Shown: positions 36,553-45,339, counted from the stretch's first letter. The stretch: DNA of 64,000 bases from Gelidibacter mesophilus DSM 14095 (GCF_000423005.1 NZ_AUHD01000010.1:79260-143259); one strand, 5' to 3'. A program made the numbers and translations. Notes: generated by a model from the letters alone, not told the origin.

Positions 36553-38919
36553 TTTAAAAAAAACAAAGTGTATTCGTTTATAAATATTTTCGGATTAGCA
36601 CTTGGCCTTGCGGTGACTATGATTATCGGCTTATGGATTGTGGATGAGTTCAATTATAATTCCCATTTTAAAAATAGCGATCAGATAGCACAAGTCATGC
36701 AAAATAACACCATCAATGGCACAATCGAAACTAATGAAGGTTTACCATTGGCTTTGGAATTTCAATTGCGAGAAAACTTTGATGATGTTTTTGAATTGGT
36801 AGTTATGTCATCACGAAGTGACGAACGTTACTTAAGTGTTGGTGACAAAGTCTTCGCGACTAACGGACGATTTATGCAAATTGACGGTCCAGAGTTATTG
36901 GAGTTGGAAATGATTGAAGGATCAAGGAAAGGGCTCAAAGATAGCAACGCCATTCTTTTATCTGAAACGACAGCGAAAAAACTTTTTGGAAATTTATCCG
37001 CCATAGGAAAATCTGTGGTGTCAAATAATGAATATCCTATGATGGTTACTGGGGTTTATAAGGATATTAGCACCAATAATAGCTTTAGTGATCTGCACTT
37101 TATAATGCCATTTAAACATTGGATGTCTACACAATGGGGATGGCTTGAAAATCAGGATTCTAATTGGACTTATAATCCCTTTTTCATTTATGTGAAACTA
37201 TCAAAAAACGCCGACTTGGCAGCTTTAAATGCTCGAATTAAGAACGTAAAGAAAGACAATCGTTCTGGTGGGGATTCCTTTAACTCGGAATTGTTTGTCT
37301 TCCCAATGGTAAAGTGGTATTTGCACTCTAATTTTGAAAACGGACAACAGGTTGGAGGACGTATTGAAAACATCTGGCTTTTTGGAATTATCGGTTGGTT
37401 TGTATTAATTCTCGCCAGTATTAATTTTATGAATCTTAGCACTGCAAGATCAGAAAAACGTGCGCTTGAAGTAGGGATTAGGAAATCCATCGGCTCCACT
37501 CGAATACAGTTGATATATCAATTTTTGAGTGAATCGTTTTTGGTTGTTTTATTCGCATTTGTCATCGCTATTGGGTTGGTGATAGTATCACTGCCTGCAT
37601 TCAATTCCATCGCAGGGAAAGATGTTGTGTTTCCTTGGTCAAATGTCCTTTTTTGGATGATCTCGGTCATTTTTATTGGTGTCACAGCGTTAATTTCTGG
37701 CAGTTATCCTGCATTATACTTGTCGTCTTTTAAACCCATCAAAGTATTGAAAGGTACTTTCAGGTTGGGCACATTTGCAGCAGTTCCTAGAAAAATACTC
37801 GTGGTAGCTCAATTTACAGTTTCTATTGCACTAATCATCGGAACCCTAATAGTAAAGAACCAAATTGCCTATAGTAAAGATAGACCTGTGGGAATTGAAA
37901 GTGCGCATTTGATTCAAATACCATCTTCAAGCAAAAACTTCTCAGGAAAATATGAACTTATTCGTAATGAGTTTATGGCTTCTGGTGCTGTCACTGAAAT
38001 GGGGTGGGGGACGAGTCCAACTACTAGCGTATGGAATTATGCATCGGGTTATGATTGGGAAGGGAAGCCTGCTGATTTTCAAGAAAATTTTGCCCTAATG
38101 GCAGTTTCTTTTGATTATATAAATACCGTAGGAATGAAAATAATAGAAGGGCGTTCATTTTCTCGGGATTTTGCGACCGATTCAAATGCTGTGGTTTTAA
38201 ACAAAGCGGCTGTCGAATATATGGGCATTCAAAACCCTATAATAGGCAAGTACATTCGACACAGTCATCCAGGCCCGCAACAAGTCCCAATGCAGATTGT
38301 GGGCGTTGTAGAAGACGTGATCAATGAGTCTGCTTATGACCCAGTGTCGCCACAGATGTATCAATTTGGTCGTGGCACTGGCGGTTTCTATTATTTGAAA
38401 CTAAATTCAGAAAACAGTACTAGTAAAAATCTAATACGCATTGAAAAAGTATTTAAGGATAATTTCCCGAACCTCCCTTTTAGATATGATTTTGTAGATG
38501 AAGAATACGCACAGACTTTTGTGGCCGAAGAACGGATTGCTAGCCTTGCTGGGGTCTTTACGGTTTTAGCTATTGTGATCAGTTGTCTCGGTCTGTTTGG
38601 ATTAGCGGCTTTTGTTGCAGAACAACGAACCAAAGAAATTGGGGTGCGGAAAGTACTTGGAGCAAGTGTCTCCAATTTATGGATTTTATTATCTAAAGAT
38701 TTTATTCTCTTAGTGGCAATCGCACTTCTTATTGCTACACCTGTCGCCTATTATTTTATGAGCGAATGGATTGAGAAATTCTCATATCGAACAGAGATAT
38801 CCGCAGGACTATTTTTTATTGCCGGTTTGGGCGTTTTGCTGCTGACAGTTATAACAGTAAGTTTTCAAGCCATAAAAGCAGCGATGGCAAACCCGGTGAA
38901 GAGTTTGAGAACAGAGTAA
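36517..38919 (+). CDS. MacB/FtsX-type ABC permease 4 of 5
   Basis: 800 residues, two-lobe MacB/FtsX architecture. First cluster: RALEVGIRKSIGSTRIQLIYQFLSESFLVVL; second: KEIGVRKVLGASVSNLWILLSKDFILLVAIALLIATPVAYY. The codon composition of the interior looks more AT-rich than in permeases 1, 2, 3 and 5 (many AAT, TTT, ATA codons), which hints at a different origin for this cassette; this is an eye estimate. The end again reads VSFQAIKAAMANPVKSLRTE, followed by the hairpin repeat. Confidence 0.93.
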   Translation: MIRNYFKIAWRNFKKNKVYSFINIFGLALGLAVTMIIGLWIVDEFNYNSHFKNSDQIAQVMQNNTINGTIETNEGLPLALEFQLRENFDDVFELVVMSSRSDERYLSVGDKVFATNGRFMQIDGPELLELEMIEGSRKGLKDSNAILLSETTAKKLFGNLSAIGKSVVSNNEYPMMVTGVYKDISTNNSFSDLHFIMPFKHWMSTQWGWLENQDSNWTYNPFFIYVKLSKNADLAALNARIKNVKKDNRSGGDSFNSELFVFPMVKWYLHSNFENGQQVGGRIENIWLFGIIGWFVLILASINFMNLSTARSEKRALEVGIRKSIGSTRIQLIYQFLSESFLVVLFAFVIAIGLVIVSLPAFNSIAGKDVVFPWSNVLFWMISVIFIGVTALISGSYPALYLSSFKPIKVLKGTFRLGTFAAVPRKILVVAQFTVSIALIIGTLIVKNQIAYSKDRPVGIESAHLIQIPSSSKNFSGKYELIRNEFMASGAVTEMGWGTSPTTSVWNYASGYDWEGKPADFQENFALMAVSFDYINTVGMKIIEGRSFSRDFATDSNAVVLNKAAVEYMGIQNPIIGKYIRHSHPGPQQVPMQIVGVVEDVINESAYDPVSPQMYQFGRGTGGFYYLKLNSENSTSKNLIRIEKVFKDNFPNLPFRYDFVDEEYAQTFVAEERIASLAGVFTVLAIVISCLGLFGLAAFVAEQRTKEIGVRKVLGASVSNLWILLSKDFILLVAIALLIATPVAYYFMSEWIEKFSYRTEISAGLFFIAGLGVLLLTVITVSFQAIKAAMANPVKSLRTE

Positions 38920-38927
38920 CGTTAATT

Positions 38928-38999
38928 AGACCTCACAGGTTTCAAAAACCTGTGAGGTCTTAGAAATATAAAATTATGATCAGAAATTATTTTAAAATC
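38928..38999. repeat. Junction repeat with hairpin, copy 3
   Basis: Arms at 38929-38942 and 38946-38959, loop CAA. Compared with copies 1 and 2 it has one A fewer in the AGAAAATAT stretch. The match continues into the next gene as far as TTTTAAAATCGC and then ends. Confidence 0.9.
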
Positions 39000-41396
39000 G
39001 CATTCCGCAACCTTTGGAAAGATCGGACGTTTACAGCGCTCAACATTGTCGGACTTACCGCAGCCTTTGGCGTGGCCATCTTGCTGGGCATGTTTGGGGT
39101 GTTTCAACTGTCTTTTGACCGTTTCCATAAAAATGGCGATCAACTTTATCAGGTATATTCCGAAGACCAAGACCCCGATGGTGTTGATGCCAATATCTCA
39201 AAATCGGAGCCTTTTGCAGCTGCGCTCCAACAAGAGGTGCCCGGGGTTGAGAAGATTACCCGATTTAACGGGAGGGGAATTTTGATCTCCTCTGCTGGAA
39301 AACAATTCCAAATGACAGGTGCTTACGTGGATCCCGATTTTTTCGAGATGTTTAGCTTTCCAATTATTAGTGGCGATAATAAAAACCCGATTACTTCGGA
39401 AACTTCCATCGCCATCACGGAAAAAACTGCCAAGCTTATTTTTGGATCTGAAAATGCCATCGGCAAAACGGTCACCATTTTGAGGGATGGAGAAGAGGTT
39501 CCGTTTACGGTCAATGCCATTGTGGAGGATTTTCCAGAAACCAGTTCTTTGGGATTTGATGCGGTCTTGAATTTTAAAAGCCAACCGAGAGATTCCTATG
39601 CAGAAACCATTGGGCGATGGGATATGGAAAACCATGAGGTGTATATGCAATTGGCCAAGGGCATGACGCCTGTACAATTTGAGAATAACACCGTCGCTTT
39701 TACCAATCTACATTATAAGGACGAAATAGAGAGTGCCAAGCGTGACGGTGCTCAACCCGATGCCAGCGGTCATTTTCGTCAGCAAAAATTGGTCTCGGTA
39801 TTCGATCTCCGATTTGCAAACTTTAATCAAGGCCCTGTAAGCATTGACCAAACCATGCCCTTTTTGGTTTTAGGGATTGCCTTGCTCATCCTGTTTATCG
39901 CCTGCGTCAATTTCATCAATATGAGCATTGCCAAAAGTGCGCATCGTTTGCGCGAAATTGGAATGCGCAAAACATTGGGTGCGAATATGCGCCAATTGTT
40001 CTTTCAGTTTTGGGGGGAGAGTATTTTGGTGTTTTTGATGGCCTTTGGTTTGGGGGTTTTAACGGCGATTTTGCTTTTAAAGCCTTTTCAAACCTTGTTT
40101 AGAACGAAAGCGTCCTTTGCGAGTTTGGCAGAGCCTTCGGTGTTGATAGGCGTTTTTTTGACCGTGGTTTTAATAACGCTTCTCGCCGGTGGCTATCCCG
40201 CTTTATTAATGAGTCGCTTGGGAACTTTACAAAGTTTAAAGGGTAAACTGGAGAACAGCGGAAAAAACCGGTTGCGCAACAGTTTGATGGTGTTGCAATT
40301 TGGTATTGCCATCCTCTTGATCAGCGGAACGCTGGTACTCTGGCAACAAGTGGAATTTATGGGAACTAGGGATTTGGGCTTTAACAAGGAGCAGGTCATC
40401 GCCTTTCCGCTCAATGGAAAACGTAATGACCAACAAGCGATACAATTGATGCGTGACGCACTTCAAAACAAGCCAAACATCATTAGTATTACGGCTTCAA
40501 ACAATATTTTGGGTCTTGGCAAGGATGGTACACGCGCTACTAGCGTGCTTGGTTTTGACTACAAGGGTCGCGGGGTGTCAACCCACATGGTGGTTGTGGA
40601 TGCCGATTATGTGGAGACCTTGGACCTTGATTTGATAAAAGGACGTTCGTTTCATAAAAATTTGGCCAGTGATAGTTTGTCCATTATCATCAACGAGTCG
40701 ATGGCAAAACAGCTGAATGAAAAGGAAATTTTAGGTTCCAGGGTTATTTTGGACGATTCCGTGGCCTATTCTGTTGTGGGTGTGCTAAAGGATTTTAATT
40801 TTCAGGAACTCGACCAATCCATTGCGCCAATGACGCTTTTTGCTTTTCCGGATTCGAATTTAAGAAACGTGTATGTAAAAGTGTCATCACAGAATCTAGA
40901 ACAATCCTATACTGATGTGAAAGCAGCTTGGGCGTCTATTGAACCTAATGCAGAGTTTCAAGGCTCTTTTTTAAATGAAAACATTGAAAGAACCCTCCGG
41001 AATGAACGCACCATGACCACGATGATCGGCAGTGGAAGTCTTCTCGCCATTTTATTGAGCTGTATTGGTCTCTTCGCCATGTCTCTGCTGATCGTAACGC
41101 AAAGAAGAAAGGAAATAGGCATACGGAAAGTGGTTGGCGCCAGCGTGGCAACCATCACTGTTTTATTGACCAAAGATTTCTTGAAACTCGTAGGCATTGC
41201 GTTTTTAATAGCCACACCAATTGCTTGGTATGCCTCATCACAATGGTTGCAAAACTATGTGTATCGTATTGACTTAAGTTTTTGGCTGTTCTTGTCGGCC
41301 GGAATGATTGCCTTGGTAGTTGCGGTATGCACCATAAGCTTTCGCACGATACGGGCAGCTTTAAAAAACCCGGTGGAGAGTTTGAACACGGAATGA
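38976..41396 (+). CDS. MacB/FtsX-type ABC permease 5 of 5
   Basis: 806 residues, same plan, the most divergent in its second half among the five by eye. Marks: IRNYFKIAFRNLWKDRTFTALNIVGL, LREIGMRKTLGANMRQLFFQFWGESILV, KEIGIRKVVGASVATITVLLTKDFLKLVG. The C-terminus ends ALKNPVESLNTE instead of VANPVKSLRTE, and no hairpin follows its stop, so the array ends here. A 120-bp gap separates it from the GIN-domain gene. Confidence 0.93.
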   Translation: MIRNYFKIAFRNLWKDRTFTALNIVGLTAAFGVAILLGMFGVFQLSFDRFHKNGDQLYQVYSEDQDPDGVDANISKSEPFAAALQQEVPGVEKITRFNGRGILISSAGKQFQMTGAYVDPDFFEMFSFPIISGDNKNPITSETSIAITEKTAKLIFGSENAIGKTVTILRDGEEVPFTVNAIVEDFPETSSLGFDAVLNFKSQPRDSYAETIGRWDMENHEVYMQLAKGMTPVQFENNTVAFTNLHYKDEIESAKRDGAQPDASGHFRQQKLVSVFDLRFANFNQGPVSIDQTMPFLVLGIALLILFIACVNFINMSIAKSAHRLREIGMRKTLGANMRQLFFQFWGESILVFLMAFGLGVLTAILLLKPFQTLFRTKASFASLAEPSVLIGVFLTVVLITLLAGGYPALLMSRLGTLQSLKGKLENSGKNRLRNSLMVLQFGIAILLISGTLVLWQQVEFMGTRDLGFNKEQVIAFPLNGKRNDQQAIQLMRDALQNKPNIISITASNNILGLGKDGTRATSVLGFDYKGRGVSTHMVVVDADYVETLDLDLIKGRSFHKNLASDSLSIIINESMAKQLNEKEILGSRVILDDSVAYSVVGVLKDFNFQELDQSIAPMTLFAFPDSNLRNVYVKVSSQNLEQSYTDVKAAWASIEPNAEFQGSFLNENIERTLRNERTMTTMIGSGSLLAILLSCIGLFAMSLLIVTQRRKEIGIRKVVGASVATITVLLTKDFLKLVGIAFLIATPIAWYASSQWLQNYVYRIDLSFWLFLSAGMIALVVAVCTISFRTIRAALKNPVESLNTE

Positions 41397-41516
41397 TCTT
41401 CTTAGCCCAGATTGAGGGATGCTTTCTCGGATATAGTGAGAAATTGTGCAATTGGCAGTCTACAGTCCAATTATTAAAGAACTTAAAAACAACACCAATA
41501 CTAAAAATCAAATATT

Positions 41517-42260
41517 ATGATACGTTTAATTTTCATATTAGTAACACTCACTTTATCAGGTATTGAAGCTGCTGTTTCGCAGAATTCAGTAGCGGTGTCC
41601 AATTTTGATAAGATGATAATAAGTCCGCATATACAAGTGACTTTAGTTCAGGGTTATGAGGAAACCGTGACGGTGGAAAGTAATAAGGTAAGTGATGAAA
41701 AACTTAATATTGAGGTCAATGGCAAAACCCTGCGCATTTATCTGGAGGATGCCAAAGAAACCACCAAGGAGGAGATAGTTCAAGAAAATGGAATGAAAAT
41801 GAAGCGTCCCATTTATAAGGGAACCGTCGTTATGGCGACGATTACCTATAAGAACTTGGACGAGATTTCAGTGAGGGGCGAAGAAACCCTCGTGTGCAAA
41901 AGCGTCTTGAAAGGAAATAAATTCGACTTGAAAATTTATGGAATATCGCACATATTTCTAAACGATGTCAATCTAAAGAAACTTCACACGACGATTTATG
42001 GTGAGAGTGAATTGGTAATCAAATCAGGAACTATCCAATGTCAAAAATATACGGCTTATGGTGAAAGCAAAGTAAATGCCTTAGCGATCTCAAATGAAGA
42101 AACGAAAATCTCGGCCTATGGCGAAGCAGAATTTAAAATCAATGCTTCAAAAAAAATAAAAATCACATCTTATGGTGAAGCTTCTCTGGAATATAAAGGA
42201 GATGCCGAAATTAATAAAGGTTTAAATATAGGGGGTGTGAGAATTAAGAAAGCTCTCTAA
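41517..42260 (+). CDS. Exported GIN-domain (DUF2807-type) beta-helix protein
   Basis: 247 residues: a signal peptide (IRLIFILVTLTLSGIEAAVS, cleavage near 21), then a putative auto-transporter adhesin head (GIN) domain. The N-terminal half has the usual FDKMIISPHIQVTLVQG and NGKTLRIYLED pattern. The C-terminal half contains regularly spaced YGES/YGEA units (IYGESELVIKSG, AYGESKVNALA, AYGEAEFKINA, SYGEASLEYKG) every 17-20 residues, typical of a right-handed beta-helix. It probably acts outside the inner membrane. Lying between permeases and a second ABC ATPase, it may be a part of the same system. Confidence 0.88.
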   Translation: MIRLIFILVTLTLSGIEAAVSQNSVAVSNFDKMIISPHIQVTLVQGYEETVTVESNKVSDEKLNIEVNGKTLRIYLEDAKETTKEEIVQENGMKMKRPIYKGTVVMATITYKNLDEISVRGEETLVCKSVLKGNKFDLKIYGISHIFLNDVNLKKLHTTIYGESELVIKSGTIQCQKYTAYGESKVNALAISNEETKISAYGEAEFKINASKKIKITSYGEASLEYKGDAEINKGLNIGGVRIKKAL

Positions 42261-42287
42261 TGCTCAAAGGAAGAATTCAGGTCTGAA

Positions 42288-42337
42288 TCATTGCAAGGCA
42301 CCTATTGGACTCACTGGTTTTAATAACCTGTGAGGTC
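42288..42337. repeat. Fused degenerate remnants of both repeat types
   Basis: TCATTGCAAGGCAC at 42288-42301 is a decayed copy of the element at 28957 and 31529. It is followed within 7 bp by GACTCACTGGTTTTAATAACCTG...GAGGTC at 42308-42337, a decayed copy of the junction hairpin. No coding region is supported between 42261 and 42505. Confidence 0.7.
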
Positions 42338-42505
42338 TCTAAAAAAGATCAAAAATGACCAAAATCAGATTCCTAGTCACCCTTTTGTTTTTTTTTATTA
42401 ATGAGGGGCTCCACAACAAAAGAGCAGTGAAAAAGGAGTCAGCAGTATGTAGTCTTGCCCTCAAAATGCCAATAAAAATTGTTATAATCAATAAAAAACA
42501 CAACC

Positions 42506-43174
42506 ATGCTATTAGAACTAAACAACATATTCAAATGGGTCAATCAAGGTGGAAAGCGCATTTTTCTTCTCAGTGATTTGAATTTTAATGTAGAGGAGGG
42601 CGAGTTCATCTCAATAATGGGGCCGTCTGGTTCCGGGAAATCGACCTTGCTCAACGTTATTGGCATGTTGGACGGATTTCAGGAAGGTGAATACAATTTT
42701 TTGAATCAGCCTGTCCACGCCATGAAGGATAAAGAGCGCTCTAAGCTGTACAAGGAATATATCGGTTTTGTATTTCAGGCCTACCATCTCATTGATGAAT
42801 TGACCGTTTATGAAAATATTGAAACCCCTTTACTTTATAAAAACATAAAATCTTCTGAACGGAAAGCTTTAGTTGCCGATATGCTTGACCGATTCAATAT
42901 TGTTGGGAAAAAGGATTTGTTTCCTAGCCAATTGAGTGGTGGGCAGCAGCAATTGGTAGGTATTTCCCGTGCCTTGATCACTAAGCCCAAGCTTATTTTG
43001 GCCGATGAACCCACCGGGAATCTGAATTCAAAGCAAAGCGAAGAGATCATGCAGCTTTTTAAAGAACTTAATCAAGAAGGCGTTACAATTATTCAGGCCA
43101 CACATTCTGAAAGTAATGCGGCTTATGGCTCACGAATTTTACATCTTTTGGATGGAAGACGGAATCCTCATTAA
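42506..43174 (+). CDS. Second, diverged MacB/LolD-type ABC ATPase
   Basis: 222 residues with Walker A GPSGSGKST (about 39-47), Q-loop FVFQAYHL, signature LSGGQQQLVGISRAL and Walker B LILADEPTGNLNSKQ. The signature-flanking Arg (QQQR in the first ATPase) is Leu here, and the D-loop has Asn for Asp (NLNS for NLDS). It lacks its own permease: the next gene is unrelated. It could serve the five upstream permeases as a second motor, or be the remainder of another transporter. Start chosen at MLLELNNIFK, after an A-rich leader. Confidence 0.93.
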   Translation: MLLELNNIFKWVNQGGKRIFLLSDLNFNVEEGEFISIMGPSGSGKSTLLNVIGMLDGFQEGEYNFLNQPVHAMKDKERSKLYKEYIGFVFQAYHLIDELTVYENIETPLLYKNIKSSERKALVADMLDRFNIVGKKDLFPSQLSGGQQQLVGISRALITKPKLILADEPTGNLNSKQSEEIMQLFKELNQEGVTIIQATHSESNAAYGSRILHLLDGRRNPH

Positions 43175-43357
43175 AATAAATTATGAGTCCCCTGAATCCT
43201 ATAATTAGAAAACATTTTGACCTTATGAATTTTTAACTTTTTAACAGGACAATTTTTTGTGGGCTCACAAACTCATAAATGTTTGAGAAATGATTTGCTA
43301 AAACCCATCAAAAGAGAGAGTTTTGTTCTTTATAAAAAATCAGAGCGCCTAATTTTT

Positions 43358-43921
43358 ATGGAGAATGAAAAATTTATTTTCTGCCTAGAAGCTGTTCCAG
43401 ATGTTGATGATAGCCATAGCACTGAAGTAGTCTTGTGTCTAGAAGACATTGCCTTACGCCAAGGTATCACAAGTATTTATAAGGCCTGCGATACCATTGA
43501 GGGTTTGGAAGAAAGCCTGAACAACCTGTTATACGAAGATCATAATTTTAAGGATTATGAAATTGTATATCTCGTTATTCCGGGAGAGGCCAACAATATC
43601 CGCATCAATGATTATTACTACAGTATTGAGGAAATTGCTGAACTTTTTGAAGGCAGAATGAAAGGTAAAATCATACATTTTGCCAACAAAAAAATCTTGG
43701 ACCTCACCGATGAGGAATCGCAGTATTTTTTGGACGTTACTGGAGCGCGTGCTATTTCAGGGTATGGATCTCAGATTGACGCCATTTCCAGTACCAATAC
43801 TATAGATCGTGTGTTTTTTAGTTTGTATCAAGAAGATGATGATCTTAAGGAAGTGGTTGAACAATTATTTCAAAAGCATTATAACCTCTGTAAACTGCTT
43901 GATTTCAGATTGTATTATTAG
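43358..43921 (+). CDS. Conserved-looking cytosolic protein of unknown function (187 aa)
   Basis: 187 residues from ATG at 43358 (MENEKFIFCLEAVPDVDD); the frame is open upstream to 43259 but those residues look non-coding. The protein is acidic, alpha/beta, without signal peptide. IYKACDTIEGLEESLNNLLYED, YEIVYLVIPGEANNIRINDYYY, and GKIIHFANKKILDL suggest a flavodoxin- or caspase-like alternating fold. I believe close relatives are common in Flavobacteriia under a DUF number, but I cannot name a function. No operon partner is evident. Confidence 0.75.
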   Translation: MENEKFIFCLEAVPDVDDSHSTEVVLCLEDIALRQGITSIYKACDTIEGLEESLNNLLYEDHNFKDYEIVYLVIPGEANNIRINDYYYSIEEIAELFEGRMKGKIIHFANKKILDLTDEESQYFLDVTGARAISGYGSQIDAISSTNTIDRVFFSLYQEDDDLKEVVEQLFQKHYNLCKLLDFRLYY

Positions 43922-44271
43922 AGGACGCTACAAATTTTCTTTAGTCTGAAATAAAATTCTGTAGGTGTACTGCATGTCGCTTTAGCATCTAAAATCCTCG
44001 ATACGAATGTCACGTAAGCCTCCTAAAGATTGTGAGAAAAATAAATCGTTATCTACTGTACGAATACGGCAGACCTGCAGCTTTGATATTTTAGTTCCTA
44101 AGGATTTAGTTTTGTCCAACGGATCGCGATAAGAATCACTTTGATTCATAAATAAGCTATATAACTCTAAAAGCGCCTACAGACGTAAAAGCGTTGGTCT
44201 CAGATTTATTTAGTATTGAGAAAGAAGCGGTTTTGCTATAATTGCTATCTTAGCTTATAAATTATTTTTCC
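43922..44271. other. Gap with one possible small ORF
   Basis: On the minus strand ATG at 44149 opens a 55-codon frame ending TAA at 43982 (MNQSDSYRDPLDKTKSLGTK...GGLRDIRIEDFRC). The composition looks coding-like, but no family is recognised and there is no clear promoter. It may be a fragment left over from the same decay that hit the neighbouring FUSC and YicG genes. Otherwise the 350 bp hold nothing I can support. Confidence 0.3.
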
Positions 44272-44556
44272 TTGAATACTGTAACACAATTTATTTCCGA
44301 AAACTTAAAGGAACTGCTACAGTTTTTAAAAAGTATTAGTTTTTCAAGGGCCATCCGTGTAGGTGTTGCAGTTACTCTCCCAGTACTTATAGGTATAGAA
44401 TTGGGATATTTGGAAATTGGGATTGCCATAAGCTTTGGGGCCTTTTGGAGTTCGCCAAGCGACGTTATTGGAAGTTTTCGACATAAACAGTTCTCAATAC
44501 GAGCTGAAGAAGTGTTCCCATACTTGCGATATACCACCGATTTGAGTTTCTTCTAG
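44272..44556 (+). pseudogene. Truncated FUSC-family membrane protein
   Basis: TTG start at 44272 gives MNTVTQFISENLKELLQFLK then SISFSRAIRVGVAVTLPVLIG and ISFGAFWSSPSDVIGSFRHK, the N-terminus of YccS/FUSC-type transporters that normally exceed 600 residues. After about residue 72 (around 44488) the frame runs into unrelated sequence and stops at 94. The other ~90% is missing, so it is a deletion remnant. No continuation is found downstream in any frame before the YicG remnant. Confidence 0.7.
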
Positions 44557-44693
44557 CCATTAGATTGCGAGGTTGTTATTACCGTTCATTTGGATTTTAA
44601 TCTGCCATAATTGAACTTTGATATAGCTTTGAACAATGATTAATGTGAGATAATTACATGGCTGTATGAGATAGAATGAGAGCGTCAGATCTA

Positions 44694-45298
44694 TCATGGT
44701 TTTTCGGGTTTATTAATGGTTGGCAAATGCCAATGGTATCTTACCGAGAGTAATCGAAAAAGCACAATACTCACCAGACAAATGACTTCCACAGGCATTT
44801 TGGGTAAACCCAATTTTAGCAACAGGAAAAATATGACGCCTCCAAAAATACAGGTGGTGGCATAAATTTCTTTTTGGAAGATAAGCGGAATGTTACTTAA
44901 GGAAACATCTCTTATAACGCCACTAAAACAAGCTGTGATGGTTCCGAGTGAAATACTAATGATAGGATTTAAGTCGAGTGCAATACCGGTCTGTATACCA
45001 ACCACCGTAAAAAATCCGAGTCCGATAGAATCGAAATTATGGTAATCTTTGATCACACTTTTAAAAAAGAGTACTGCCATGGTACTTATCAACACAACAA
45101 CCGCCGAACTCAGGTCGAGCATCCATTTGACGGGCACTTCACCAATAAGACATCACGCAACGTTCCGCCTCCCAAAGCGGTGATAAATGCAATAATAAAA
45201 ACCCCAAAAACATCGAGTTTTTTTTCCATAGCGGCAAATGTGCCAGCAATACTAAAAGCCGCAGTTCCGGCAATTTCAATGATTCTCAGAGATTCCAT
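44694..45298 (-). pseudogene. YicG/TRIC-type (UPF0126) membrane protein with a single-base frameshift
   Basis: The two halves of one ~203-residue protein are in different frames. The first (start 45298) reads MESLRIIEIAGTAAFSIAGTFAAMEKKL...LGGGTLRDVLL; the second continues VPVKWMLDLSSAVVVLIST to the stop at 44694. Restoring one G (minus strand) in the run at 45142-45143 (GG to GGG) gives the family's expected RDVLLGEVPV(K)W. Each half has about three TM helices and a glycine motif (GGGTLRD; GVIRDV), the duplicated TRIC-channel plan. Either a recent inactivation or a sequencing/assembly error. Confidence 0.85.
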
Positions 45299-45339
45299 TG
45301 CTCAGTTAGTTTTAGGTTAATTTGTGTTTTAAAATAGTA

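Noticed and set aside
41155..41566. Frames of 94 and 118 codons around the end of permease 5
   Set aside because: They overlap the 3' end of permease 5 and the start of the GIN-domain gene in other frames and have no family features.
42355..42576. 73-codon + strand frame (MTKIRFLVTLLFFF...)
   Set aside because: The hydrophobic start looks like a signal peptide, but the rest is basic and low-complexity, it overlaps the start of the second ATPase gene by 70 bp in another frame, and no family is recognised.
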